DNA of 64,000 nucleotides from Pseudomonas fluvialis (GTDB lineage Bacteria; Pseudomonadota; Gammaproteobacteria; Pseudomonadales; Pseudomonadaceae). Numbering within the stretch: the first letter of the stretch is position 1; every line of letters begins with the position of its first letter. The stretch is from NCBI RefSeq assembly GCF_002234375.1, contig NZ_NMQV01000002.1, positions 124,001 to 188,000 of the forward strand, in the 5' to 3' direction. Made by a program: the position numbers and the translations under genes. Shown here piece after piece: positions 35,776-44,849 of this stretch. The notes under the pieces are model-generated. The model was not told the DNA's origin and searched no databases. It was given only the letters and a program-made list of their open reading frames with translations.

Positions 35776-36118
35776 TACCAGAGGTTGTCAAAATTTAACA
35801 TTTCATTCAGGTTGCTTTTCCGAAGACTCTTCGCAACCAGACCCTAATTCGCGGCTGTGGCTTCGGGATTGTGCGCAGCCCTTAGGAGATCATTGGCCTG
35901 TCGAGGTACGACAGGTCATCCTCTTCGTCTACCTTCGCCTTGCCTTGGCTGCCTTCCTTGTCGCAGTTGTCCGTCTTGTACATTGCTGCCTTTCGGTTCG
36001 GTTAAGCCGCCGACGATTCGGCTTCGTCGTGTTCAGTTCAGTTTGCGATAGGCAGAAGCCACCGGCAATGCAGGTGAGGGCGAGACAGGGGCGTGGCAAG
36101 CTGCCTAGTAGCGTGCTC
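35776..36118. other. Non-coding right end of the island
   Basis: No supported gene. A long plus-strand frame through here has no ribosome-binding site and no family resemblance. A 7-bp hairpin CCTGTCG-AGGTA-CGACAGG lies at 35897-35915. Base composition is lower in GC than the core genes. Confidence 0.5.
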
Positions 36119-36142
36119 AACGGGGAGCAATACGGGGAGCAG
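36119..36142 (+). repeat. Tandem 12-bp repeat, candidate right integrase arm site
   Basis: AACGGGGAGCAA and TACGGGGAGCAG stand side by side, matching the perfect AACGGGGAGCAG tandem at 18652-18675. They lie 55 bases inside the right attachment site; the left pair lies about 150 bases inside the left one, in the same orientation. Confidence 0.6.
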
Positions 36143-36161
36143 ATACCCCAGAAACAACAAA

Positions 36162-36181
36162 GGCCCGCATTGCTGCGAGCC
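36162..36181 (-). terminator. Island-supplied terminator for tRNA-Thr
   Basis: On the minus strand GGCTCGCA-GCAA-TGCGGGCC (8-bp stem, one G-U) is followed by TTTGTTG. It lies 17 bases beyond the tRNA 3' end, within the island, and would replace the native terminator that now sits at 18439-18466. Confidence 0.65.
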
Positions 36182-36198
36182 TAAGTCGTTGATTTATA

Positions 36199-36274
<76 letters not shown>

Positions 36275-36546
36275 TAGGGGCGGCCATTATAGCCATTGCG
36301 CGGGGCGAGTAAAGGGGTTTGCTGGACGCTGGCCTGGTAGTGGTTATGCACAATAGGCTCGGGCTATGTAGTGCGTGTGGCAGCCTTTGTGCGCTGCTTC
36401 TCGGTTTTTCGTAACTGTTTGAATTTTAAAGTTTTAACGGGGATGCCTGAAAACTAGACAGGTCCTTGCACGGCTGATGTGACGCGGCTTGCAGGCATTG
36501 ATCCCAGGCTCATCAACAGAGTTATCCACAGATACTGTGGAATAGT

Positions 36547-37758
36547 TCAGGCGGAGCGCTCAGCGAGTAGGAGCAGGTTGCGGGGGGTCAGCTGGCTGGC
36601 GCAAAACAGTCCGAGCTGCACCTGGTAGCCCTGTTCCTGCAGGTAGAGGGCGCGGTCGAGGAGCAGCCAGAGTTCCAGTGGGCGGCGGAACAGGGCGCGT
36701 GGCAGCTCCAGATTGCGTACTACGGCCAGACGTTGCCAGCCCTGTTGCTCAAGCGCCGACCAGTTGCGCGGAGGCGGCGGCGGGAGTTGCTTGAGCGCGG
36801 CAAGGTCTCGGCAGTAGTCGGCAAAGGGCTTGTGTAGCCAGTCTGCGGGCAGCGAGGGAGTGGGTAGGTACTCCGTGCTGTTACGCAGTTCTCGCTGCAG
36901 CAGGTCGAAGGCCAGGCGCCAGGCCATCGACTGGTCGCGTTGGCGTCGCGTACGTGAGCTGGCAGTGACGGTTTCACTGAGCGGCAGGCGCAGGTCATCC
37001 AGTGACAGCTGCAAGGTGGACTGTTGCGCCGGGCGGCTGAGTGGCTGGTAGTACGCGGTGCTGATGCGGTTGTAACAGCAGGGGGCCACGGCCAGGCGCG
37101 GGCAGCCGGCGGCGCTGGCCAGTTGCAGCAGGCGCACGTGCAGGTCGCCACAGGCGTGCAGGGCTACCGGGGTGTGATCGCTATGCAGGGCGGCAGCGCT
37201 GTCGTTGGCCAGCACGTCCTGCTGGCGGTGTGTGGCCTGTAGGTGCAGGCGCTGGCTGAGCTGTGCGCCGCTGGCTACCAGTGCCGGGTCGCTCTCCAGG
37301 CAGGTCAGTTGCTGCGTGGGCCAGGCTAGCAGGCGACCCAGGTGCCCCTTGCCGGAACACCAGTCGAGCCAGTGTGTTGGCTGAGTGCGAAACGGCAGGC
37401 AGCTGGCGAAGGCTTCGATTTGCTGGCGTTTGCGTCCGGGGACGTCGACGAACAGGCTGTGTGGTGTATCGCCCAATGAATGGCTGGGAAATTGCCCCAG
37501 GCTGATCAGCTGCCTGGCCTGTGCGGCCAGTTCGGGGTAGGGCGGTGGCGCCTCGGTCAGCTGTTCGGGGTGATTGTGCTGGGTTTCGGCTTGCTCCAGG
37601 CTGCGCGCGCGCAGCCAGTTGGCCAAGATGGGGTGCCGGGTTTCCCAGGGCAGCTCCAGCAGGGTGAACGGGCGCGGTCGCCAGATATCCTGATGCTGGC
37701 CGAGGAAGGCGTCCAGTGCCTGGAAACGCTCGGCCAGTGCGTTGCCGCTGAGGATCAT
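36547..37758 (-). CDS. SAM-dependent methyltransferase (GSTCD-like family)
   Basis: 403 residues. The SAM-binding motif I is WLDWCSGKGHLGRLLA near residue 130, followed by LESDPALV and a conserved PCCYN motif near residue 227 (VAPCCYNRISTAYY). This arrangement is known from a family of uncharacterised methyltransferases also present in eukaryotic GSTCD proteins. The substrate is unknown. It lies nine bases downstream of the transporter permease and is probably the last gene of that operon. Confidence 0.75.
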   Translation of the reverse strand: MILSGNALAERFQALDAFLGQHQDIWRPRPFTLLELPWETRHPILANWLRARSLEQAETQHNHPEQLTEAPPPYPELAAQARQLISLGQFPSHSLGDTPHSLFVDVPGRKRQQIEAFASCLPFRTQPTHWLDWCSGKGHLGRLLAWPTQQLTCLESDPALVASGAQLSQRLHLQATHRQQDVLANDSAAALHSDHTPVALHACGDLHVRLLQLASAAGCPRLAVAPCCYNRISTAYYQPLSRPAQQSTLQLSLDDLRLPLSETVTASSRTRRQRDQSMAWRLAFDLLQRELRNSTEYLPTPSLPADWLHKPFADYCRDLAALKQLPPPPPRNWSALEQQGWQRLAVVRNLELPRALFRRPLELWLLLDRALYLQEQGYQVQLGLFCASQLTPRNLLLLAERSA

Positions 37759-37767
37759 TGCTCGCTC

Positions 37768-38457
37768 TCAGCGCCCCTGGCAGGCATCGACGCGTAGCCA
37801 ACGCTCGAGCAGCTTGAAGGCCTGGACCAGGACAAAGGCGATCAGCAGGTAGAACAGGCCGGCGGCAAAGAAGATCTCTACCGGCAGGTAGGTGCGGGCA
37901 ATGATGGTGCGCGCCATGCCGGTCAGTTCGAGCAGGGTGATGGTGCTGGCCAGGGCGCTGGCCTTGAGCATCAGGATTACTTCGTTGCTGTAGGCCGGCA
38001 GGCCGATGCGTGCAGCGCGCGGCAGGATGATGTGCAGCAGGGTCTGGCGGCGGCCCATGCCCAGGGCGCGTGCAGCTTCGATTTCGCCGGGGGGGATGGC
38101 CTGGATGGCACCTCGGAGAATTTCCGCGATATAGGCTGCGGTATGCAGGGTCATGGTGATGATGGCGCACCAGTAAGGGTCACGCAGGTAGGGCCACAGC
38201 GGCCCCTGGCGGATCACGTCGAACTGCGCCATGCCGTAGTACACCAGGAATAGCTGCAGCAGCAGTGGTGTGCCGCGGAAGAAGAAGATGTAGCCAAAGG
38301 GCAGGGCGCGCACATACCAGTGGCGCGAGGCGCGGGCGATACCCAGCGGGATGGCCAGCAGCAGGCCGGCGATCACCGCGATGGCGACCAGTTCCAGGGT
38401 CAGCAAGGCGCCTTCGGTCAGGCGTGGCAACCATTTGATGATGACGTCCCAGTTCAT
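37768..38457 (-). CDS. Polar amino-acid ABC transporter permease (HisM type)
   Basis: 229-residue inner-membrane permease with five hydrophobic segments. The EAA loop is visible as GEIEAARALGMGRRQTLLHI, which contacts the ATPase. With the HisQ-like partner it forms the heterodimeric channel. Its ATG overlaps the stop of the HisQ-like gene (ATGA), so the two are translationally coupled. Confidence 0.92.
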   Translation of the reverse strand: MNWDVIIKWLPRLTEGALLTLELVAIAVIAGLLLAIPLGIARASRHWYVRALPFGYIFFFRGTPLLLQLFLVYYGMAQFDVIRQGPLWPYLRDPYWCAIITMTLHTAAYIAEILRGAIQAIPPGEIEAARALGMGRRQTLLHIILPRAARIGLPAYSNEVILMLKASALASTITLLELTGMARTIIARTYLPVEIFFAAGLFYLLIAFVLVQAFKLLERWLRVDACQGR

Positions 38458-39149
38458 GACGCGCTCCGCACGAAGCCGCGGTTGGCTCGTTTTTCCAGGA
38501 AGTACATGCCAGTCATGGCGAGGATGGTCAGCCCCAGGTAGATGAAGGCGGCAACCATGTAGAAAGTGAAGGGCTCTTTGCTGGCCGTTACGGCGATCTG
38601 CGAACGACGCATGATTTCCTCAAGGCCGATCACCGAAACCAGCGCGGTGTCCTTCATGAGGATCATGAACAGATTGCCCAGGCCTGGCAGGGCGATGCGC
38701 CACATTTGCGGCAGGATGATCGTCCAGAGAATGCGCGGGCGCGACAGGCCCAGGGCCAGACCGGCTTCGCGATGACCTCTGGGAATGGCCAGGATGGCAC
38801 CCCGGAAGACCTCGGTGGCATAGGCGCCGAAGCACAGGCCAAGGGCGATGGTGCCGGCGGCAAAGGCGTTCAGTTCCAGGCTTTCCAGGCCCAGCCAGTC
38901 GGCCAGGCTACGCATCAGGCCGACCGTGCCGAAATAGATGAGCAGTACCCAGAGCAGCTCCGGCACGCCACGTACGATGGTCGAATAGCTGCTGCCCAAC
39001 CATTGCAGAGGCTTGTAGGACGAGGTTTTGGCCAGGGCGCCGAGCAGGCCCAGCACCAGGCCGACCGCCAGCGCGGCGAGGGCCAGCTGAATGGTCATCC
39101 AGGTGCCGGCAGCCAGGGCCGGGCCGAATCCGTGAAGGTCTGGGGTCAT
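38454..39149 (-). CDS. Polar amino-acid ABC transporter permease (HisQ type)
   Basis: 231-residue permease with the EAA loop GHREAGLALGLSRPRILWTI and five membrane helices. It pairs with the HisM-type subunit. The order ATPase, binding protein, HisQ, HisM matches the conserved Pseudomonas cluster for histidine or basic amino-acid uptake. Substrate specificity is not provable from sequence. Confidence 0.92.
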   Translation of the reverse strand: MTPDLHGFGPALAAGTWMTIQLALAALAVGLVLGLLGALAKTSSYKPLQWLGSSYSTIVRGVPELLWVLLIYFGTVGLMRSLADWLGLESLELNAFAAGTIALGLCFGAYATEVFRGAILAIPRGHREAGLALGLSRPRILWTIILPQMWRIALPGLGNLFMILMKDTALVSVIGLEEIMRRSQIAVTASKEPFTFYMVAAFIYLGLTILAMTGMYFLEKRANRGFVRSAS

Positions 39150-39198
39150 TGCTTAACTACGCAAGGCAGGGCCGGGGCGGAGGCCCCGGCCGGTGGCA

Positions 39199-39951
39199 TC
39201 AGTAGATGCTGAACGGGAAGTACTTGTCGTTGATCTTCTTGTAGGTGCCGTCTTCGACGATCTCCGCCAGGGCCTTGTTCAGGCGCTCGCGCAGCGGATC
39301 GTTCTTGCGTACGGCAATGCCGATCTTGTCGTTGTCGAAGACCGGCTCACCCTTGAACTCGAAGGACTGGCCGGCATCGCTTTTCAGCCATTCCCATTGC
39401 ACGAAGGTGTCGGCGAGGATGCCGTCGAGGCGTCCGGACGACAGGTCGAGATAGGCGTTTTCCTGGGTGTCGTACAGTTTGATATCGACCACGCCGTCGA
39501 GGTTGTCTTCCAGCCAGGTGCCGGCGATGGTCGCGCGTTGGGCGCCAATCACCTTGCCCTTGAGGCTGGCCTTGTCGGTCTTGAATTCGCCACCCTTGGG
39601 CGCCACGAACTGCAGCTTGTTGGTGTAGTAGGGCTCGGTGAAGTCGACTGCAGCCTTGCGCTCTTCGGTGATCGACATGGAGGCAATGAGGAAGTCGAAC
39701 TTCCTGGCATTCAGTGCCGGGATGATGCCGTCCCAGTCGGAAGTGACCACTTCGCACTCAACCGCCATCTTGGCGCACAGTGCCTGGCCGATTTCCACGT
39801 CGAAACCACCGACTTGACCACTGGCGTCGATCAGGTTGAAGGGCGGGTAGGCGCCTTCGGTGCCGAGCTTGAGTTTTTCCGCGGCAACGGCCTGGGCGCC
39901 GAAGGCCAGGGTGGCAGCAGCAGCGAGCAGGATCTTCTTGTAGTTCTGCAT
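39199..39951 (-). CDS. Periplasmic amino-acid binding protein of the ABC transporter
   Basis: 250 residues with a clear Sec signal peptide (MQNYKKILLAAAATLAFGAQ, cleavage likely after AVAA). The type-II SBP_bac_3 fold is seen in LGTEGAYPPFNLIDASGQVG, SITEERKAAVDFTEPYY and ATIAGTWLEDN. It resembles HisJ/ArgT-type lysine-arginine-ornithine or histidine binders. GGAGCT lies upstream of ATG 39951. It delivers the substrate to the two permeases that follow it. Confidence 0.93.
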   Translation of the reverse strand: MQNYKKILLAAAATLAFGAQAVAAEKLKLGTEGAYPPFNLIDASGQVGGFDVEIGQALCAKMAVECEVVTSDWDGIIPALNARKFDFLIASMSITEERKAAVDFTEPYYTNKLQFVAPKGGEFKTDKASLKGKVIGAQRATIAGTWLEDNLDGVVDIKLYDTQENAYLDLSSGRLDGILADTFVQWEWLKSDAGQSFEFKGEPVFDNDKIGIAVRKNDPLRERLNKALAEIVEDGTYKKINDKYFPFSIY

Positions 39952-39963
39952 GGTGGAGCTCCG

Positions 39964-40737
39964 TTAGCGATTGCTGGACATGAATTGCTTGCAGCGGGCC
40001 GACTGGGGGTTGTCGAACACCTGGTCGGGCGGGCCTTGCTCCTCGACCAGGCCCTGGTGAAGGAATACCACTTCACTGGATACCTGGCGGGCAAAGTTCA
40101 TCTCGTGGGTCACCAGCAGCATGGTACGGCCTTCTTCGGCCAGCGCACGGATAACGCTGAGGACTTCCTGCACCATTTCCGGATCGAGTGCCGAAGTGGG
40201 CTCGTCGAACAGGATGACCTTGGGCTGCATGGCCAGGGTGCGGGCGATCGCTGCGCGTTGCTGCTGCCCGCCGGACAGCTGGTTGGGGTAGCTGTGGCGT
40301 TTGTCGGCAATACCGACCTTGGCCAGCAGGGCTTCGGCGCTGTCGATCGCTTCGGCCTTGCTCAGGCCCAGCACGCGACGCGGTGCCTCGATGATGTTGT
40401 CGAGGATGCTCATGTGCGGCCAGAGGTTGAAATTCTGGAACACGAAACCCAGCTCGCTGCGGATGCGGTTGATCTGCTTGTGGCTGGCAGCGACCAGCTC
40501 GCCGTTCTTCGCCGCTTTGAGCTTGAGTTCTTCGCCGGCGACGATGATCTGTCCCTGGTGAGGGTTTTCCAGCAGGTTGATGCAGCGCAGGAAGGTCGAC
40601 TTGCCGGAGCCTGAGGAGCCGAGGATGGAAATCACATCACCGTCGCGGGCGGTGAGGGAAATGCCCTTGAGCACCTCCAGGTCACCGTAGCGCTTGTGCA
40701 GGTTGCGAACTTCCAGTGCGGGGGTGGCCTCGGCCAT
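39964..40737 (-). CDS. Polar amino-acid ABC transporter ATPase (HisP type)
   Basis: 257 residues with Walker A GSSGSGKST, Q-loop VFQNFNLWPH, signature LSGGQQQRAAIARTL, Walker B VILFDEPTSALD and switch His in LLVTHEM. It is the first gene of the leftward transporter operon and energises import. Very close in sequence to HisP-type ATPases. Confidence 0.95.
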   Translation of the reverse strand: MAEATPALEVRNLHKRYGDLEVLKGISLTARDGDVISILGSSGSGKSTFLRCINLLENPHQGQIIVAGEELKLKAAKNGELVAASHKQINRIRSELGFVFQNFNLWPHMSILDNIIEAPRRVLGLSKAEAIDSAEALLAKVGIADKRHSYPNQLSGGQQQRAAIARTLAMQPKVILFDEPTSALDPEMVQEVLSVIRALAEEGRTMLLVTHEMNFARQVSSEVVFLHQGLVEEQGPPDQVFDNPQSARCKQFMSSNR

Positions 40738-41087
40738 GGCGATTCTCTTTGTTGGCTGGTTATGGGTGTATGTGCCTTCCTGGCAGAAGTGGCAGCGGCC
40801 GGGCGATCCACTGGTTTGCTGGCGGTCAAGCTAGCATAGCGTTTTGCCCAGCGCCAAGCCGCATGGGCGTTGAGCCGGGTTGCCGGGCCTGGGCTGTCGC
40901 ATTGTTGCAGCTGCCTGTCGCCAGGGGCAAAGAATGCCGGGCAGCGCGCGCGGCTGGCACTTTAGCTGATCTGGCTGGTGCTGGCTGCGCGACGGGTGGT
41001 CGCGGCTGGCAAGCACCCTAGACAACAAAAAACCCGCACTAGGCGGGTTTTAAGTGTTTGATCGGCAAGGCCGTTCAAACGTAAGAG
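40738..41087. other. Intergenic stretch between the transporter operon and tRNA-Phe
   Basis: No gene is supported. It holds the tRNA-Phe terminator (41028-41051) and must contain the promoter of the leftward transporter operon, but no convincing promoter could be read. Nothing else was seen. Confidence 0.5.
41028..41051 (-). terminator. Rho-independent terminator after tRNA-Phe
   Basis: Perfect 9-bp stem AAAACCCGC / GCGGGTTTT (41029-41037, 41043-41051) with flanking T-runs. On the minus strand it ends tRNA-Phe transcription; its symmetric A/T tracts would also allow it to work rightward. Confidence 0.88.
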
Positions 41088-41163
41088 TGGTGCCCAGAGA
41101 CGGAATCGAACCGCCGACACGGGGATTTTCAATCCCCTGCTCTACCGACTGAGCTATCTGGGC
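41088..41163 (-). tRNA. tRNA-Phe (anticodon GAA)
   Basis: 76 nt with encoded CCA. Read on the minus strand it begins GCCCAGATAGCTCAGTCGGT; the anticodon stem-loop GGGGATTGAAAATCCCC carries GAA. Acceptor GCCCAGA pairs with TCTGGGC. Confidence 0.97.
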
Positions 41164-41249
41164 AACGGGGCGCAATTAAACGGGCTTTGTGCACTAGTGT
41201 CAACCCTGCGCCCGAAAAATATTTAATTATTCCGGGCGCTTAGCGATGC

Positions 41250-41522
41250 TCAGGCGCTGGGCGGCACATAGCCTTCAGCTTTGGCGTAGTCCTCGCCGCT
41301 GAGGAACTTGTCCATTTCCTGCTGGAGGAACTTGCGGTCTTCGGCGTTCATCATGTTCAGCCGGCGCTCGTTGATCAGCATGGTCTGGTGCTTCTGCCAT
41401 TCGTCCCAGGCCTGGCGTGAGACGTTCTGGAAGATGTCTTCACCCTTGGCGCCAGGATAGGGCGGACGATCGAGGCCGGGAAGTTCTTGCTTGTGCTTGC
41501 GGCACAGTACGGTACGGGTCAT
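41250..41522 (-). CDS. yggX: YggX iron-trafficking / oxidative-damage protection protein
   Basis: 90 residues with the family text [20 protein letters not shown] (single conserved Cys7), [20 protein letters not shown] and [12 protein letters not shown]. It protects Fe-S clusters, fitting its position after mutY, whose product is an Fe-S enzyme. Its start overlaps the mutY stop by four bases. Confidence 0.95.
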   Translation of the reverse strand: MTRTVLCRKHKQELPGLDRPPYPGAKGEDIFQNVSRQAWDEWQKHQTMLINERRLNMMNAEDRKFLQQEMDKFLSGEDYAKAEGYVPPSA

Positions 41523-42586
41523 CGCGACTCTCCTTCGGGCAATGCGTGGGCGGCGCGCTTGAGCAGGGTCTTTACCGGGGCTGCCAGGCCCAGGCGCGGC
41601 GGGCTGGCGAGGTTATACCAGAGCCAGTCGCCTTCGGCCATGCGCGGGGCAACCTGCTGGCAGTGCACCAGCCAGGGTTCTATGTGTAGCTGGAAGTGGC
41701 TGAAGGTATGACTCAGCGTGGGCAGTGCCTGGCGCGCGCCCAGTTGCAGACCGTGCTGGCTGGCCAGGCTTTCGAGGTGGGCCAGCGTGCTGACTTCCGG
41801 CAGGCTCCACAGCCCGCCCCATAGCCCGCTTGAAGGGCGGCGATAGAGCAGGATGTCACCCTGCGGATTGCTCAGCAGCGCCATCAGGGTCTGGCGCTGG
41901 GGCAGTTGCCGGCGGGGCTTGGGCTCTGGGTAGGCGCTGGGGCAGCCAAGCTGGTGGGCGCGGCAGCTGTCGCGCAGCGGGCAGAGCAGGCAGCTGGGTT
42001 TGCTGCGGGTGCACAGCGTGGCGCCCAGGTCCATCATCGCCTGGGTGTAGTGGTTGACGCGTTGCGTGGGCGTCAGCTGCTCGGCCAGTGCCCATAGCTG
42101 GCGGGCCACGGCGCTTTCCCCCGGGTAGCCAGGCAGCGCGGCATAGCGCGCCAGTACCCGCTTGACGTTGCCATCCAGGATAGCTGCGCGTAGCCCCATG
42201 CTCAGGCTGGCGATGGCGCCTGCGGTAGAGCGACCGATGCCTGGCAGCTCGGCCAGTTGCTCGACGCTGCGCGGGAACTCCCCGGCATGCTGGGTAACGA
42301 TGATCTGTGCGGTTTTGTGCAGGTTGCGGGCGCGGCTGTAGTAGCCCAGTCCGGTCCACAGGTGCAGCACTTCGTCTTCATGCGCCGCCGCCAGGGCCTG
42401 CACGCTGGGCAGGGCCTGCATGAAGCGTTCGAAGTAGCCCAGCACGGTGGCGACCTGGGTTTGTTGCAGCATGATTTCCGACACCCATACCCGATAGGGG
42501 CTGATGTCCTGCTGCCAGGGCAGGTCCTTGCGGCCGTGCTGGTCATACCAGGCCAGCACGGCATCGGCGAACGTGTGGGTGGTCAT
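41519..42586 (-). CDS. mutY: A/G-specific adenine glycosylase MutY
   Basis: 355 residues. It removes adenine mispaired with 8-oxoguanine. The helix-hairpin-helix [14 protein letters not shown] is followed by the catalytic Asp in [13 protein letters not shown]. The 4Fe-4S cluster cysteines are spaced C-x6-C-x2-C-x5-C in [17 protein letters not shown]. The C-terminal NUDIX-like domain follows ([19 protein letters not shown]). Its start overlaps the asmA stop and its stop overlaps yggX, so three genes are coupled. Confidence 0.96.
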   Translation of the reverse strand: MTTHTFADAVLAWYDQHGRKDLPWQQDISPYRVWVSEIMLQQTQVATVLGYFERFMQALPSVQALAAAHEDEVLHLWTGLGYYSRARNLHKTAQIIVTQHAGEFPRSVEQLAELPGIGRSTAGAIASLSMGLRAAILDGNVKRVLARYAALPGYPGESAVARQLWALAEQLTPTQRVNHYTQAMMDLGATLCTRSKPSCLLCPLRDSCRAHQLGCPSAYPEPKPRRQLPQRQTLMALLSNPQGDILLYRRPSSGLWGGLWSLPEVSTLAHLESLASQHGLQLGARQALPTLSHTFSHFQLHIEPWLVHCQQVAPRMAEGDWLWYNLASPPRLGLAAPVKTLLKRAAHALPEGESR

Positions 42587-44799
42587 TGCTTGAACAGGCC
42601 GCGCAGGGCGTCCTTGAGTTCCGGGCTGACTTTGTCGCCGAGTTTTTCCTCAAGTTTTTCGGTCAGCTTGCTGCCGGCCAGGCGCGCCGCGATCTTGCCC
42701 AGGCCGTCCTTGTCCAGGCGGCAGGCCTTGCCGCCCAGCTCCAGTGGGCCGCGGCAGCGCAGCGGCCATTCGATGCCCTGGTAGCGTTCATTGACCTGGC
42801 AGGCTGGGTCGGGCATTTCCCGCTGGTCGCCTTCCAGGGTGATGCCGGCACGATAATCCATGCCCAGTACGCGCAGGTCGATGTCGCCCTGGCCCTTGAC
42901 GCTCAGGCCGGGCAGGCGCACCTGCAGGTCCGGGTTGTTGGCCACGCCGTTGCGAATGCGCAGGCTGCCATCGAGGCGCTGGAACGGGGTGTCGCGACCG
43001 CTTGGCGGGTTGCTCAGCGGCTGGCGATTGAGCGTGGCAATGCCCTGGCATAACTGCTGTTCGAGGTTGGCATCGAGCAGTACGCCATCCAGCACGGCGA
43101 AACGCATGTCGCCACTGAGGGCATCGACCCAGGCCTGCTGGCTATTGCCCTGGGTGGTCAGTTGAGCCTGCAGGTCGAGCCGGCCGCGCAGCGGCAGCGA
43201 TTCGCCCTGGGCTTTGAACAGTTGCTCCAGCGGCAGACGGCTGAGGGTTTTGTTGAGGCTCAGGCGAATCGGCTGCTCGCGCAGATCGGCTTCGCCGGTG
43301 GCTTCAAGGCGCCCGTCGAACAGTTCGCTGCGCAGCTGTTTAAGGGTCAGACGCCCCTGTTTGGCGTGCAGCTGTAATTGCAGGTTGCGTAGAGGCAGGC
43401 CGTCGTAGTTTAGCTGGCCAAGGCTCAGGCTGGCCTGCAGGTCGAGCGGGCGCAGGCGGGCCAGGGGCAGCATCTCGCTCTGGCTCCAGGCCTGCTGGGT
43501 CGGCGCGCCAGGCAGTTCGCTGGTGCCGCTGCTGCCGGCGCGGGCCAGCGCTTCGCGGACTTCGCCCTGGCGCTGGCTGGGTTGTTCAGCGGCTTTTGGC
43601 GGCAGGTAGCGGTCGAGGTCGAGGCGATCACCCTGCAGTTGCAGGCGCAGGGCCTGGCGTTGCCAGTCGCTGACGGCGATCTGGCCGGTGAAGCGGCTGT
43701 CGTCGAGGCGTAGCTTGAGATCCTGCAGGTTCAGGCTCTGGCTGTTGCCGCTGAGACGGGCGCTCAGTTCGAACTGCTCGAGGGCGCCGGCATCGTTCAT
43801 CGCCGGTAGTTCGATGCCCAGGCCGGTGAGGAACTCGCGCAGGTTGAAGGGGGCCAGGGATAGTCCGCCTTCCAGCTGGCCGCCCTTGTCCAGTTCGCGC
43901 AGGCGCAGCTCGCCGATGGCACGCAGTTGGTTGGCGCTGAGCTTGAAGCTGCTCCATTCAGCAATTTGGGCGGCCTGGTCGAGCAGCAGTTGGCCCTGGC
44001 TGCTGAACGTCAGCGTCTTGCCTTGCAGGGGTTCGCCGGAGGCTTCGCCCTGCAGCTGCAGGTCTTCCAGCTGGTAGCGCTGCAGGCTGCGCTCGAAGCG
44101 CAGTTTGCCGCTGAGTTCGGCCTTGGCGCGCAGCACGGGCTGGTTATTGGCGAAAAAGCCGGACAGCTTGATCGGGATGCTTTGCCCTTCGGTAATCGCC
44201 CCGGTACTCAGCTGGATACCCTCCAGGCTGTACTGCTGGCCGCTGGCCAGGTCCTGGTAGCGAATCCGCGCGTTGCTCAGGGTCAGGCTGTCGATGTCCA
44301 GACGCACGGCCTGCGTGCTGCTCTGCGGCGCGGCGGGCGGCGGGCTGGCGGGCTGCGCGCCAGTAGCGGGACGGCTATCGCTGGGCGTTGCGGTCTGCGC
44401 CTGGCCAAGTTGCTGCCAGTTGCCACGGCCCTGGGCGTCGCGCTGCAAGTCGAGCTCCAGGCCGTCGACCCGGATGGCGCTCATCTGTACTTCGCGGCGC
44501 AGCAGGGGCATGACCCGCACCGACAGGCCCAGCAGGCGTACCCGTGCCAGGGGCTGTTCGGGTTGTTGCAGGCTGGCAATGGTTGCGTCGCTCAGTTCCA
44601 GGCCCAGCCAGGGGAACAGGCTCCAGCCGATGTCGCCCTGCAGGCGCAGTTCTACGCCGGCCTTGTCGCGGGCCAGCTGGCTGATCTCGTCCTTGTAGTC
44701 ATTGGGATCGAACAGGTGAGTGAGTGCCAGGCCCAGGGCTACCAGCAGCAGAAGCAGGCCAAGCAGCAGCAGGCCGAGGATTTTGCCGAGCGCTTTCAT
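42583..44799 (-). CDS. asmA: AsmA-family envelope protein
   Basis: 738 residues with one N-terminal membrane anchor ([20 protein letters not shown]), then [20 protein letters not shown], the AsmA N-terminal signature, and a long periplasmic beta-rich repeat region. AsmA-like proteins take part in phospholipid transport and outer-membrane assembly. AAGGACAG upstream supports ATG 44799; the TTG just before it is not needed. It is the first gene of asmA-mutY-yggX. Confidence 0.9.
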   Translation of the reverse strand: MKALGKILGLLLLGLLLLLVALGLALTHLFDPNDYKDEISQLARDKAGVELRLQGDIGWSLFPWLGLELSDATIASLQQPEQPLARVRLLGLSVRVMPLLRREVQMSAIRVDGLELDLQRDAQGRGNWQQLGQAQTATPSDSRPATGAQPASPPPAAPQSSTQAVRLDIDSLTLSNARIRYQDLASGQQYSLEGIQLSTGAITEGQSIPIKLSGFFANNQPVLRAKAELSGKLRFERSLQRYQLEDLQLQGEASGEPLQGKTLTFSSQGQLLLDQAAQIAEWSSFKLSANQLRAIGELRLRELDKGGQLEGGLSLAPFNLREFLTGLGIELPAMNDAGALEQFELSARLSGNSQSLNLQDLKLRLDDSRFTGQIAVSDWQRQALRLQLQGDRLDLDRYLPPKAAEQPSQRQGEVREALARAGSSGTSELPGAPTQQAWSQSEMLPLARLRPLDLQASLSLGQLNYDGLPLRNLQLQLHAKQGRLTLKQLRSELFDGRLEATGEADLREQPIRLSLNKTLSRLPLEQLFKAQGESLPLRGRLDLQAQLTTQGNSQQAWVDALSGDMRFAVLDGVLLDANLEQQLCQGIATLNRQPLSNPPSGRDTPFQRLDGSLRIRNGVANNPDLQVRLPGLSVKGQGDIDLRVLGMDYRAGITLEGDQREMPDPACQVNERYQGIEWPLRCRGPLELGGKACRLDKDGLGKIAARLAGSKLTEKLEEKLGDKVSPELKDALRGLFKQ

Positions 44800-44849
44800 C
44801 AAGCTGTCCTTGTTTCAACAGGGTCCGGGGCGGGGAGTATACCGCTGCC

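Noticed and set aside
35729..36184. 151-aa frame at the right end of the island
   Set aside because: Low-complexity translation, runs across the 12-bp repeats and the terminator, no ribosome-binding site.
36522..36530. Perfect DnaA box TTATCCACA after tRNA-Thr
   Set aside because: A single box without a cluster or AT-rich region does not indicate an origin.
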